Below, piece by piece: positions 11,291-22,227 of a DNA stretch of 64,000 bases (its first letter is position 1; the number at the start of each line of letters is the position of its first letter). Origin of the DNA: Nemertoderma westbladi (taxonomy: Eukaryota; Xenacoelomorpha; Nemertodermatida; Nemertodermatidae); contig JAUCBJ010008412.1 of NCBI GenBank assembly GCA_032718475.1, positions 17,870-81,869 of the forward strand, read 5' to 3'. The position numbers were made by a program, and so were the translations under genes. The notes beneath the pieces are model-generated. The model was not told the DNA's origin. It did no database searches and worked only from the letters and a program-made list of their open reading frames with translations.

Positions 11291-11386
11291 TTAGAGATAG
11301 GATATGCAACTTAAGACTGCCCGTTCAATAGAAGTGGATTAGGTGGGAGAGTGAGTGTCAGGAAACGTACGTATAGCGCTGGTTCA
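11291..11386 (+). mobile_element. tRNA-derived SINE, 5' part (split by a LINE)
   Basis: It matches the 5' part of the complete copy at 13984-14243: tgcccgttcaatagaagtg, ggtgggag, gtgagtgtcagg, then cgtacgtatagcgctggttc. The A-box region (about 58 bp) is deleted. The element breaks at ggttca, inside the B box, and resumes at 13783 after the inserted LINE. Confidence 0.75.
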
Positions 11387-11387
11387 G

Positions 11388-12925
11388 AAACTACCGCGGC
11401 ATTACAATGGGCAACTTCTTGGCAAATATATACGACCGCATTCTAACTAAAAGACTCGGAACCTGGGCATATTTATTCACCCGCTCCAATCAGCCTTCCA
11501 AAAAGGGAAAAGCTGTGCTGATCAACTTTTTCTGTTGCGCCTCCTGATAGATATCTGTAAGCGCAAACGGGTCCCACTGTACATAGCTTTCTTCGACATT
11601 GAAAAGGCATTTGATCGAGTTTCACGTTTCCAACTACTCCAAAAACTAATTAAACTAGGAATTGGAGCCACAATGTTTGGTGCACTTCGTGCATTATACT
11701 CTTGCACATCATTTGCAATTCGAGCTGGCCAAAGCTTCTCCGATACTGTTAATTCGCTATCACGGATCAGACAAGGAGCACCATCCTCCGTGATCTTGTT
11801 TATTCTCTACCTCAATGACATCTTTCAATGGCTAATGGATCGGTGCAGCCCAGACCCAATCTTAGGTGCCTTACACTGCTTGTTACATGCTGATGACACA
11901 TGCTTGGTGAGCACTAACAGATATGAATTTATTCAGAAATGCAAACACACCCTGAGCTATTTTAAAGAAAATAAATTAAATTTAAATGCAAAAAAATCCA
12001 GTTATATGTTGATAAACCCCTCAAAGAAAGATGTCAAGGATTATATAATTTTGTCTAACTTTACGCTTAAACACAGCAACAGTGTAACATATCTGGGAGC
12101 TACCATATCATCACACGGTCGCCTCAAGTCAGATATTTCCTCCCATTGTTCCGCCAAAGCTGCTAATATTGAGGTAAAGCTTACATGCTTTCTAGAAAAG
12201 CATCAGTTTGCTCCATTTGCGGTCAAAAGCAATGTTCGCAACACATGTATAGACTCATCGCTTGTATATGGTTGTGAGTCATGGGTCCACACATCTCTAA
12301 GAACTTAGAACCTTTACACCGTAAATCGTTAAAGTACCTCTTAGGACCTCGCAGTTCATGCCCAAATGAAATACTTTGTGCTGAATCAGGTAAAGAAACG
12401 CTACAAAATGAGGTTTTACGTCGTCAATTCAACTTCTGGAACAACATGACAAAGAACATTATCAGCGACCCAACTACTGATATCGCGCGAATGATCTCTC
12501 TTGGTCGCAGCTTAAGTTCCAAATACTTAATGCATTACGACGATTTACTTCTCAAATACTCGTCGGCTTCAGATCTAAAGGTGAAAATGTCCTCGAATTT
12601 TAAAAATTTAAACACCAATAAAATTCTGAATGCGGACAATCAGCCCAATCCAAAGTTACACGTGTACAAAACTGTAAATCCGCTCTGCGAATATCCAACC
12701 CAGCTGTACGAAGAAGATGTGTTACTGAAGGAGACCGTATATTGATATCTCGCTTTAGAACTGGCTGTCTCTATTTGCGAATAGAAACAGGACGCTGGTC
12801 CTGTCCTCGTGTACCTCGAGATCAACGCATTTGCATATTCGGCAACAGTGTTCAGGATCTTGATCACATCGTTACGCTTAAGATCGATCACATCGATCTT
12901 AAGCGTCTGTGAATTACTGCCAAAT
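11388..12925 (+). pseudogene. LINE reverse transcriptase fragment, frameshifted
   Basis: Starting at an NYRGIT motif, the RT runs through FFDIEKAFDRV (motif A, about 11590), a region corresponding to motif B (RQGAPSSVILFILYLNDI) and HADDTCLV (motif C, where the usual F or Y before ADD is H). Frameshifts lie near 11495 and 12300. A further frame break after 12745 leads into RTGCLYLRIETGRW, which resembles the start of the C-terminal zinc-knuckle region of such elements. The endonuclease domain is absent through 5' truncation. Confidence 0.75.
12874..12906. repeat. Perfect 15-bp stem palindrome in the LINE tail
   Basis: acgcttaagatcgat, loop cac, atcgatcttaagcgt. It lies where the LINE C-terminal coding region degenerates. 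A small templated inversion would explain it. Confidence 0.7.
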
Positions 12926-13782
12926 AAACCTATGTGCTCCCCAACAGCGTTCTTTAAGGATGAACCAGCTGCGGCCTCGGTTCTGCGAATTGCAACCGCG
13001 TTGCTTCGCTTAGACCGCCCAAATTAACTCTAGGCCTACCACTTATATTTTAGAATAGTTTATATATTACACCATTCCCCTGCATAATATTGTATTTCAA
13101 TTCAATTTTAACTCACTTTATTTGTGATATACTGCATAATCACTACAATCGCGTATATTTCTTGTTATGTAGCCTATTAAATTTTCATTTATATATTAAC
13201 ATTATATATTAATATTTTTGTGCTTCACCAATATACCACATCGGTATATTAATTTATTTATGTATGTATTAAATAGTATTTAGATTATTTAATAATATTA
13301 ACACTTAGCTAATATTCCAACATATTTATTTATTTATATACTGTAGTTTTCCTAAGCTTTAACTACATATTTCTTTGTTTATAGTAACGATAGTGATAGC
13401 TATACCTATTTATGTATGTATTTATTTATAATAATTTATTATGTAATAATTTACCACGTTATTGACATAGAGACCTTTAATGATTTATATTTATCAATTT
13501 AATTTAATCTAGGATTAGTTTACCTTTTGAATGACCTCCACATTATTAATTTGACCCTTGTCATGTCTATTTAATCTATTTCTATCTATCTATTTAATTT
13601 ATTTAGTTTTCGAATGACTTCCCAATTTTTCTACACGTTTTCTGGACTCAATGATGCTCTATTTATATTACACCGTTAGTTGCTATTCTGCTGTTTGTAT
13701 TTCACTAGTTGTTGCTACTTGGTGCTCGTTAATTTGTTTTCCCCTAATTCATTCTGTCAATAAAATAATAATAATAATAAAT

Positions 13783-13905
13783 CAACCCCCGGTGACGCGC
13801 TTTCTCATTTTTCCACTTATGAACAAACCCATAAATATTATTACACGTTTAATTACAGTTGCAACAGCTCATCTCCAAATTATTTTAATTAATATCACCT
13901 GGCAG
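13783..13905 (+). mobile_element. tRNA-derived SINE, 3' part (after the LINE)
   Basis: It resumes tcaacccccggtgacgcgct, ctcatttttccactt and gaacaaacccataa, matching 14129-14240 of the complete copy. It completes the SINE interrupted at 11386. Confidence 0.75.
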
Positions 13906-13983
13906 TAATAATCGAGCTCAATATTTATTTATTTGTACTTCCCTCCTGTTTCACTCTAACATACTTGAGGCCGGTAGGTCCGC

Positions 13984-14243
13984 TGTTAGAGATATAATAT
14001 ATGCAACTTCAAACTGCCCGTTCAATAGAAGTGAATTAGGTGGGAGTGTGAGTGTCAGGGGAAAGTGGCTGAACTGGTTAGCGCTACTGATGAGGCCTGT
14101 TTTGCCGAAACGTACGTATAGCGCTGGTTCAACCCCCGATGACGCGCTTTCTCATTTTTCCACTTCTGAACAAACCCATAATATTACACGTTTAATTACA
14201 GTTGCAGCAGCTCATATTCAATTTATTTTAATTGAAAACTAAA
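13984..14243 (+). mobile_element. tRNA-derived SINE, complete copy
   Basis: The A-box-like tggctgaactggttagcgct (about 14066-14085) and B-box ggttcaaccccc (about 14125-14136) have tRNA-like spacing. A body of about 110 bp with tttaattacagttgcagcag follows. Related copies are split across 11291-11386 and 13783-13905, and inverted at 34143-34345. The last is part of the inverted segmental duplication, so this SINE predates that duplication. Confidence 0.75.
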
Positions 14244-14573
14244 TGTGGCTACATTACAGTTACATTACATTACATTACAGTAGGCCTACATATACACGGG
14301 GTAGTGTAGGGCGGTTAGGTTTAGGTTTTAGCTGAGAATCAGGAAGCCTGGAAGGATCTCATTTCCACAGTCCGAGCTCGTTCGACCTAGTGATAATAAT
14401 AAACCGCTTCGCTTTGAAAATTCAAATTGGCGTGGATGGAGCAAAATATAATAATCAGCAACTGAATAAATAATAATATTATTAAAGATAAAGGAGCCAC
14501 TTCCAAATTAAATTACCTAATAAATTCCCAACGTACTTAGTGTTAATTCAGTATGTAAATTCGGCACATTTAG

Positions 14574-15482
14574 TTACACATTGAAGAAGATCATAACAGG
14601 TCTGTGATCGGACAGATATCTCCCATTCGGCCTTATATCAACAATAACCTCTTGGCGCACAACTGAGCATTTCATATTCACGTAAATATAGTCGATTATT
14701 TTTAGCATTTTCTCCGACTCACCGGTAAACCCTGTAAAGGTAGGCAAGTCCTCAACATCATCGAATAATGACTTGCTGTCACGTAGCCATGACAACTGGT
14801 TTAGGTACTGCAGAGGCTCTTCGTCGCTGGAAGCGTTAAAGTCTCCACATAGAATCATCGGCCAATCGGAATGGTTCGCCATCTTATTGGATATCAACTC
14901 TAAACCGAAAACTCTCGCAGACGCCGTCTTGTGGTCTAAATGAGTATTGTAAATACGAATTCTACCGTTATGTTTCAGTTTGAATTCACCCCACGTACAT
15001 ATTCTTGGAAGTCTCGTATCCTGGTATCTGGATCCTGGAACTAACGGTGTTTCGCTCAGCCAAAATGTACCGGAATCTAGTAATTCCACTGCTTCAATGT
15101 TATAGAATATCGGATTACACTCATTCTCTTCCTTGGTATTACTAGCCTGACGTCCAGCCCCGAACCATTTATAATCCACCAATCCTTCAGCAATCTCTGT
15201 AACCTGATGCATCAATGTTTCCTGCAGACACAAGAATGTCGGGTTTCGGTTCCTAAGGAAATCTAGAACGTCGTTTTTCCTTTCTTTCCAGTTATCGACT
15301 CCGTCATTTGGAGTGTCGTATCGGACGTTAAACGTCATCAGCGACAACGGAAGTTTTCCTGGTTCACTCATTATTCTGCTTCCGGGGTTCAGAGTTGAAA
15401 ATCTAGGTCCACCAAATCCCGTTGCTAGTACTTTATTCACTTTCAACTTGTTAAAAGTTTTACAGCTCAAAGAAAGCAACAT
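14574..15482 (-). CDS. EEP-1 family endonuclease/exonuclease/phosphatase-like protein, copy A
   Basis: A 302-residue protein of the Mg-dependent EEP superfamily, closest in motif pattern to the EEP-1 subfamily found widely in bacteria and fungi; the substrate is unknown. All signature residues are present: FNVRYD (51-56), the QE pair (87-88), NTHLDH (179-184), GDFN (213-216), IDY (263-265) and SDHRPV (291-296). The N-terminal 35 residues have no acidic residue and several Lys/Arg, compatible with a mitochondrial presequence; a second Met at 38 sits just before the domain. It is a single exon. It differs from copy B (32935-33840) by about five substitutions and one residue. Upstream lie CCAAT- and TATA-like motifs. 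The start is the first in-frame ATG and gives the same N-terminus in both copies. Confidence 0.88.
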   Translation of the reverse strand: MLLSLSCKTFNKLKVNKVLATGFGGPRFSTLNPGSRIMSEPGKLPLSLMTFNVRYDTPNDGVDNWKERKNDVLDFLRNRNPTFLCLQETLMHQVTEIAEGLVDYKWFGAGRQASNTKEENECNPIFYNIEAVELLDSGTFWLSETPLVPGSRYQDTRLPRICTWGEFKLKHNGRIRIYNTHLDHKTASARVFGLELISNKMANHSDWPMILCGDFNASSDEEPLQYLNQLSWLRDSKSLFDDVEDLPTFTGFTGESEKMLKIIDYIYVNMKCSVVRQEVIVDIRPNGRYLSDHRPVMIFFNV

Positions 15483-15570
15483 TGACCTACATTAAAAAAA
15501 ACAAAATACCGGTACCCAAATTGTACCGTGGGTCTACAGTACATCAGTATGCAGTAGTACGCGCTATCCG

Positions 15571-15626
15571 ATACTTTATACTCTATAAACTGGTTCTACG
15601 CCGGCAACCATCAACAACAGCCAATA
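15571..15626 (-). promoter_or_regulatory. Putative CCAAT/TATA core promoter of EEP gene copy A
   Basis: On the minus strand, ttattggctg (CCAAT-type, around 15621-15626) is followed about 40 bp later by gagtataaag (TATA-like, around 15573-15582), about 90 bp before the ATG. The block is conserved in arm B at the same distance. A pyrimidine tract and tag just before the ATG could also be a splice acceptor of a 5' UTR intron. Confidence 0.45.
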
Positions 15627-17025
15627 ACCATTATTCACAATAACATTCGTTCCCGCGGACAGTTCGGAAAAAAACAATTTGGCCCTGGACAATTCGGCCT
15701 CGTTACGGATCCGGGCAATCCCTGAATCCAGGCAGAATTGTCCTACATCTAGGACAAGGCCATATAAAGTTATTTAGATGCCCTTGATCTAGGAATACCG
15801 CCATAAATGCAGAACTGATACAGGCACACACAGGGAGTTGTTATGGTGTAGGTTGGATCTGACTTGCGGAATGCCTGTAATTTATGGATAAGAGGGCAGA
15901 AATACCTGTACCATTTTGTTTTTGTTAGTTATGGTTGCTAAGGAGCAGTAACTGATACTGTATCTACCGCAATTAATAAGTGTACTAGCAAACATGTACC
16001 CTTTTTAATTTTACCGCCATACTATGAATAAGGCCTACTGTACTTCTACTCGGCCTAGATATGAATTGTACCTTTGTCTCTATTTGGACTAGCTATGAAT
16101 TGTACCTTTGTTTCCATTCGTGGCTTTCGAGACAACAGTTACTGTAGTTGTTCTGAAGTGCCTGTTCATAGCGTACTCTATTAATTAACTCTATTAATAT
16201 AAACTCTATTAACTCTATTAATGGATTACGCTATGGGCCTGTTTCCATTCCATATACAGTATTTCATTAAAGAACTGTACTAGGCCTACAATATACAGTA
16301 CTACGACTACTATTCTAATAGTTGTAATTACTGTAGCGCGAACATTCATTAAAGTAATGCCTTCAAACAACAAAATCGATGGAGTCCTTCAATACATCCT
16401 CTCAAGGGATATGTGAATTAGCTCTTTTATATTGAACTGTTTAGATAATTTAATTATGTTTATGTATCTTGATTAGTTAAATGACATTGTTAAATATATG
16501 TATATTATACAGTATATTAAATATATATGTTCCGTGTTTGGAAATTTCACATAAATGCATATGGCTAATCTATCAAGCAAAAAAAAAAAAAAAGATACAG
16601 TAGGCTTACATTACAGCATTAGGAGAAAATACATTTACTCAGTACAGCGCCAGAATGAGGCAATGTTGCCGGGTGAATGGCCCAAGGTAAGGATGGGAAA
16701 GGTACTGTACTGTAAGATATCGTAAGTATATTGCGATATATGTACAGTATAATATAATATAGAGCAGTAATATAGCACAATAATTTTTCTTGTCCGTTTA
16801 AATCACTCATAATGTCCTGTTTTTTGACTATTTATGTCCGCCAGAAATCTACTGCTAGGTTCCATGCTACCGGTTTCTCTCTGCTGTTCTTTTAGGCTAT
16901 CAGTACCGGTATTACAGTACGCTAGTGGACAACCTTCCTCCTGCTGATAGCAACTACAAATTGCAAGTAGAAGAATACTACAGTATGTCAGCAAAGGAAT
17001 TTTCCCAAACTCTTTTTCCCTTTCA
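15627..17025. other. Non-coding upstream region of EEP copy A
   Basis: No gene is recognised. It contains the upstream part of the duplicated arm, an arm-A-specific segment (about 15745-15915), repeated ctattaa words (16178-16225), an A run of 15 (about 16579-16593) and AT-rich DNA. Confidence 0.5.
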
Positions 17026-18001
17026 GTGGTAGACTCTGAATCTGTCCGAGTTATTCTATCCCAACTAGACGTTCGTAAGAGCTGTGGGCCTGACAACATA
17101 CCTCCACTTATCCTGAGAGTTGGTTGTAGCTATCTTCTACCTCTAGTAACATATAACCTTGTCAATCTCCACAAATACCTTTCCCAGCATTTACAAAATC
17201 TCCAAAGTAATCCCAATTTTCAAAAAAGGAAGCAACAATCAGCGTTTCAACTTCAGACCAATATCACTCCTTACAATAATATCAAATGTTCTAGAAAAAA
17301 AAATTTTCTAAAATTATCTTCATTGCTTATAACACTGATTTTCCAATTGTCAACAGCTTGCAAACTCCCTGTAATATGCCCCCCTCCATCAACAGTTGCC
17401 ATTGGCACGATTCATAATGTAATTACAGATAACACTGACCCTTCTCCAATGTATGCTGACGATACAAACATCCTCGCAACAGGGACAGACCCAAACCACA
17501 TCTCGATAAATCTAACAAACAAGCTGAAAAATATCTCCAACTGGGCCATTAACAACAGACTCAGCATAGGCCTACACCCAGATAAAATTGAGGTCATAAT
17601 TTTTGGGACCCATCAGCATCTCTCACATGTAGATAACTTCACAGCGGAGCATAATGTTGCGTCACCTGTATCAGACTGTATCAGACACTGTTAACTACCT
17701 GGGATGACCACTGGATCCACCTTGTCCGCCGAAGTTGCAGCTCGCAAATCCATCCGGAAGGGGACCAATTTTATTACGTATTATATATATATATATATCC
17801 GAATAATATTGGATAATATTATTGACGAGTGACATGAAACCAAAGGCAATAATTCCACGTACTTACACTCCGTGTGGTGGGCCAAGAAAGTTTCTCCTTT
17901 GGTCTTTTCTTATGGAACCAACTGCCCCATAGCGTAACAAGTGTTGAATCAATTGAGTCCTTCAAACATAAAGTAAAATCGTACCTTCTCGAAAAAATCA
18001 A
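17026..18001 (+). pseudogene. Degenerate LINE RT remnant (jockey/CR1 group)
   Basis: Scattered RT pieces in the plus orientation: LDVRKSCGPDNIPPLILR (about 17065-17120), YADDTNILAT (about 17452-17480) with KNISNWAINNRLS behind it, and a C-terminal LWNQLPHSV...ESFKHKVKSYL piece at about 17920-17990. Frameshifts and deletions separate them. It is an old 5'-truncated copy. A TATATA tract lies at about 17785-17798. Confidence 0.7.
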
Positions 18002-18520
18002 GTCATCCGATATATCAATATAATGTATACTAGTAAGGGTAGTAGCTAAATTGCTAGGATTTTAAACTGCATGACGAGGCGTTTATGGGAGGCTAACCTG
18101 AAAATGCCTAGCAAGCCGTTATGTAGTTCTTATGAGTGTTATCAAAGCCTCAGGATACCTGCCACATAGCAGGAACACTCACAAAAGTGTGGGGGTATAT
18201 ATTATATTGTCTAATATATATATCTTAACGAGATCTAGAATTAGTTACTATGTAAGTATAATGCCTCAGCACTTACAAACTGCTTCAAGGGGGGCGTGAT
18301 AGTACGTGTAAACCGTTCCTTTATATTGTATTGTTGGCTAGTAAATGTACGTATGACTTACATATATCACAGGTAGGACACTACTTGGCCTAGTGCGTGA
18401 TAAGCGCACACTTTACTCTAATCACTTGTATTGCTGGTAAATAATAGTTACTAGTTGGGAATAATATAACAATACTATGGACTCACACATTCGCATTAAA
18501 TAAACCGAATCTTATTACTG
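18002..18520. other. Non-coding stretch before the nested LINE
   Basis: No gene is seen. An imperfect inverted pair involving gagtgtt/aacactc lies near 18132-18182. The right end may be the 5' UTR of the LINE whose ORF1 is open from about 18508. Confidence 0.4.
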
Positions 18521-18893
18521 ACAGGGCGCAAATACAGTTACCGTGTGGAAATCGAGTTGGTTTGATCTCTGGTCCAATATATTCATCAACAAGTAAGGAA
18601 GAAGAGCACAAAGAGGCTGAATGGAGGCGAGCTGAGGAGGTTAAGAGATGTAAACAGGCAGAACATTTCCGCGAGGAGGAGCGCAGAGACGAGGATAGAA
18701 GGCGAGCTGACGAGAAGATAAATAGAGAGGAAGAACATCTACGTGAGGAGAAACGAAGAGAGGGGGACAGGAGGCGAGCTGAGGATAAAAATACGCGGGA
18801 AGAAGGTCAATCCAAGTTCGATGAACAGCAACCTGAACCGACACCGACGAACGAACCGACATCATCGGAGCTAGCTAGATGCTTTGATCAGGA
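18508..18893 (+). pseudogene. LINE ORF1, N-terminal part, charged coiled coil
   Basis: The open frame encodes a strongly charged segment rich in Glu and Arg (repeats like REEERRDEDRRRADE and REEKRREGDRRRAED) with coiled-coil character, as in the trimerising ORF1 proteins of LINEs. No ATG is seen at the start of the block (the first listed start is TTG), so the N-terminus is uncertain. At 18894 a Gypsy LTR interrupts the frame. The frame resumes without a stop at 25264, when the 5-bp duplication is counted once. Confidence 0.65.
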
Positions 18894-19890
18894 TGTTAGG
18901 CGACCGTGTAGTGATCGGTAACAATGTTCAGTAGGCCATTGTCTGTACGTGACAGCAATGTAGGCCTGTCTGTCTGTGGTGTAAGAAACAAGATGTATGA
19001 TATATGATAGTCTGTACTTCTATTCTGACAGTCTACTGTAATCATATTACACAGTAAGCTGCACGGTACATAGGTGCTATATTATGTTAGGTCCTCATCG
19101 TCGTCACTCATCCTCGTCCTCATTCGCAGGCTCTCACGCTCTTTATCTGCTGTAATAAAAAAGCATGGTTTATCATACCATCTGTATGCTGATGATACTC
19201 AAATATATATCAGTTTCAAATCTGTAAATATTGATTCAGCAGTTCAGGTGACTGAGGATTGCCTAAATGATATTCAGAAATGGATGTACACATATATGCT
19301 CAAGATGAACTCCGAGAAAACCGAAGTGCTGCTACTGCAGTCGCGATTTGGCACATCAGTTGACAACCCACAAATACGTATTGGTAACAACGTGGTGGGC
19401 TGCAGCACCGATGCCCGCAATATCGGCTTTACTATGGATCATTATATGACGTTCAGTAAACAAATATCTCTAACTGTTCGCAGTGCGTTTTTCCACATCC
19501 GAAATCTATCAAAAATACGGCGGTGTTTAGCAAAACATGACCTCGAAACGCTAATCCACGCATTTATCACCAGCTCTTTAGACAATAACAATTTGTTATA
19601 TTATGGATTGCCAGACAAATATATAAACAAACTACAAACGTTATCGGCTAGAAAGTTACGGGAGGCGGGCTTTCTCAGTTGCCGGGCCCCGTTTATGGAA
19701 CGCTCTCCCTTATTCGGTCCGCAGTGCACACACCGTGGAATTGTTTAAGTCGCGGCTGAAAACACACTACTTTTCGTTAGAATACGTAATTAACTAATTG
19801 TGTACGCGTACCTGCGCCTTGATTTATTGCCCTTAAAAGGCGCGTTATAAATAAATTATTATTATTATTATTATTCCTAGTATCCTAACA
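18894..19890 (-). repeat. 3' LTR of the Gypsy element, interrupted by an L2 LINE
   Basis: 18894-19098 matches 25030-25234 of the other LTR with one difference. After the L2 insert the LTR resumes at about 19873 and ends atcctaaca at 19890, lacking 8 bp (tactgtag-type) present in the 5' LTR. Confidence 0.92.
19099..19872 (+). mobile_element. 5'-truncated L2-clade LINE inserted in the LTR
   Basis: It encodes the end of an L2-type RT: YHLYADDTQIYISF (motif C), CLNDIQKWMYTYMLKMNSEK, SAFFHIRNLSKIRR and a HAFITSSLDNNNLLYYGLP block. A deletion and frameshift near 19660-19700 precede the FKSRLKTHYF-like C-terminus. The 3' end has the characteristic aaaggcgcgttataaataaa followed by (TTA)n. No clear target duplication flanks it. 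Confidence 0.85.
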
Positions 19891-19903
19891 TCACCCCCAC
19901 ACA
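19891..19903 (-). other. Polypurine tract of the Gypsy element
   Basis: On the minus strand, gtgtgggggtga lies directly before the 3' LTR: the expected plus-strand priming site. Confidence 0.75.
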
Positions 19904-20042
19904 AAATGATTTGTTATACTGTATGTATAATAAAGTTTTGAATTATGGGTATTCTACGTATCTCGAGTTTATCCACACATATAATTCTTCAACCAGTATA
20001 TGTTGTTATATTTAGTTCGAGTTCGTATAATTATTGAATTCA

Positions 20043-21353
20043 TCAAACAGTATATTGTTTCCCACTTCGCAATGTTTTTATTACTTGACCTTGACCTTGA
20101 GTCTGTCCCGGTTCCCGCGTTGCTGGATACTGAGATTGTCCCTGCGAAATAGGATCAACCGAAGTACCTTCCTGTGTGGATCCTTGGGTCGGTTCCATGA
20201 TGTCACCACGTCCTGTTGCTAGTGGTAGACCGCCGGTTGGTACTCTTTTACCACCTCCGACACTGGGACCTGCTCCAGCGTGACGTCTCGTCGTAGTAGT
20301 TGGATTCGAATTGGTAATGGATGTGGTACCTTCTTTGTCATTCCATGGGTTGTATCGACTCCTTATTTGGTTAACATTGCGTTTGACCAAAATATCACCA
20401 ACTTTAACCATGTATACTCGCGATCCAATCCTTTTTATTATTCGTCCTGGGAGCCACTTTACAATTATTTGCACCCTACCTGGTCGACTATAGTTTTTTA
20501 TCCAGACCGCTTCACCGATCTCGAATTTTCCACTTGTTTCGTCGCGTTTGTTACTCGTCACTGGATATTCCAATAACCGTTCTAACCGAGTCTTTGTAGG
20601 ATATTGGAAAATTGATTCGTTCGGGGTTTTTCCTCTTGGTGTGTACAGTGAATTTCTATCCTGCATTAGGAAATTACTGATCTTATCTTGTATAGTATCG
20701 TTTTCGATACTGAACTTTTGTTTCTTCATCGAGTTCTTTATACTTTGCACGGTTCTTTCAGCACCACCATTTGAAGTTGGTGAATAGAATGCGGAACTCC
20801 AATGAGTTATACCGTTGTCTGTAAAGAAACTTTCTATTTCTGTTGAAATGAACTGTGGTCCATTATCACTAAATATTATCGCCGGAATTCCTGTAAATGC
20901 AAATATATTTTTCATTTCTGTTATAATTGTAGAAGACTTTGCATTCTTTAATACTCGGGCATCTTTCCAACCAGGATACGTATCAACCATACCTAAAATC
21001 GTATGTTCTTTGAAATCTGCTAAATCTGTGTGAATTCGTTCAAATGCTGCCTTAGCTGTTGGTAATGACACATATTCTTGAGGTGGACTGTTGGCGAATT
21101 GTTGACATGGTGTACACTCTTTGATGAATAACTTTATATCATCTACTATACCAGGCCACCAACAGATGCCTGCTGCTTTTGTGAGCATTCTTCTTTCTCC
21201 GATGTGTGCGGAATGTAGTTCCTTCATTACATGTGCCTGTAAGCTGGATGGTATTATAATTCGATTACCACGCATAATTATTCCTTCTTTGATTGTAAGT
21301 TCAAATTCAATAGCTTTGTAATGACGTAACTCAGGATTATTTGTTTGTATCTT
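20043..21353 (-). pseudogene. Gypsy integrase
   Basis: From the first methionine (ending at 21275) it is 410 residues. Zinc-binding H21, H24, C54 and C57 lie in the N-terminal domain. The DDE catalytic residues D84 (HTDLADF), D137 (FSDNGPQF) and E173 (NGGAERT) are present. A C-terminal GEAVWIKNYS.PGR...WLPGRI stretch is typical of Gypsy integrases. The tail is rich in Pro, Gly and Gln. The frame is open upstream to about 21353, where a one-base shift separates it from RNase H. This domain alone looks undamaged; it integrates element cDNA into host chromosomes. Confidence 0.88.
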
Positions 21354-21354
21354 T

Positions 21355-22227
21355 TCACCATATTCCGACTGTGCGTTTCAAATGACGTAATCCCGGATCA
21401 GCCTCAGTAGCATCTTGTAATCCTTGTTTGGTTAAAGGAATGTCTACTATATTTTGTTCCTGTTGTAGGTCCATAGCTCGAATGTCTATATCTGATTTAT
21501 CCTTGTAAATATTATCTTTGGTCGCAGGTGTAAGTCTTGATAATGCATCAGCAATATTCTCTTCTGAACTAATAGCTGTAACTGTGTAATTATGAGCTGC
21601 TAGCTCAACAGCCCAGTGTTGTAACCTTGAAACAGTCGTAGCAGGAAGCCCTTTTAATGGACCAAATATTCGTTTGAGTGGTCTGTTATCGGTAAAGATT
21701 GTAAACTTATGACCGATTAAGAATTGCTGGAATTTTCTTGTACCAAACATTATAGCAAGTGCTTCCCTGTCGAGCTGGCTATATTTTCTCTGATGCGTAT
21801 CAAGTGTAGCTGATGCAAAAGCAACTGGTGTGAATTCACTTTTCTCATTAATCTGCCCCAATACGGCAGATACAGCCTTTTCAGACGCATCGGTGATTAA
21901 TTCCGTTTTCAACGATGGATTAAAGTGAACCAGTAGTGTACAATTCGATATGGCCTCCTTCACATTATTGTATGCATTGTTGGCTTCTTTTGACCATTCA
22001 AATGGTGTATCTTTCTGTAGTAATTTGTACAATGGGTTGGATATCTCCGCGTATTTGTGTACATACTTCCGTAGATAATTCATAAAACCCAATGCACTTT
22101 GTAATTCTTTCTTTGTGGATGGAGGTTTCATATCCCTGACTGCTTGTACCTTCTTTGGATCTGGCAAAATCCTTTGCTTGTAATTATATGCCCACAGAAT
22201 TCCACTTCTGACTTCACAAATGAACAT
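21355..22227 (-). pseudogene. Gypsy RT connection and RNase H domain
   Basis: It begins in the wrong frame; the real sequence starts near ILPDPKKVQAV, after a frameshift around 22165. PFEWSKEANNAY and an RNase H domain follow, with ITDASEKAVSAVLGQ, REALAIMFGTRKFQQFL and FTDNRPLKRIFG, carrying the expected D, E and D metal ligands. It removes RNA from the RNA-DNA hybrid. A frameshift near 21355 cuts it from integrase. Confidence 0.85.

Larger units (their letters stand above)
11387..13782 (+). mobile_element. 5'-truncated LINE inserted in the SINE
   Basis: The insert begins inside an RT domain (AACTACCGCGGC codes NYRG) and ends in an aataataataataa tail. It contains RT, a zinc-knuckle-like C-terminus and a 3' UTR of about 0.8 kb with many TTTAT runs. 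It sits exactly within the SINE B box, with at most a 3-4 bp target duplication (tca). The RT resembles the jockey/I group of non-LTR elements, but the clade is not certain. Confidence 0.75.
14035..16915. repeat. Inverted segmental duplication, arm A
   Basis: This segment is matched in reverse by 30828-34350. Matching blocks are: the SINE; an 80-bp block holding gaaatgagatccttccaggc (about 14310-14400); the EEP gene; the promoter region; a ggatccgggcaatccctgaa block (about 15705); gctaaggagcagtaactgat (about 15940); 16240-16610; and 16808-16915. About 170 bp (15745-15915) exists only in arm A. The order of the outermost blocks differs between arms, so the duplication was later rearranged. Confidence 0.85.

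Noticed and set aside
16619-17099. Minus-strand frames of 60-100 codons upstream of EEP copy A
   Set aside because: No motif; part of the region is duplicated in arm B, where the frames are not kept.
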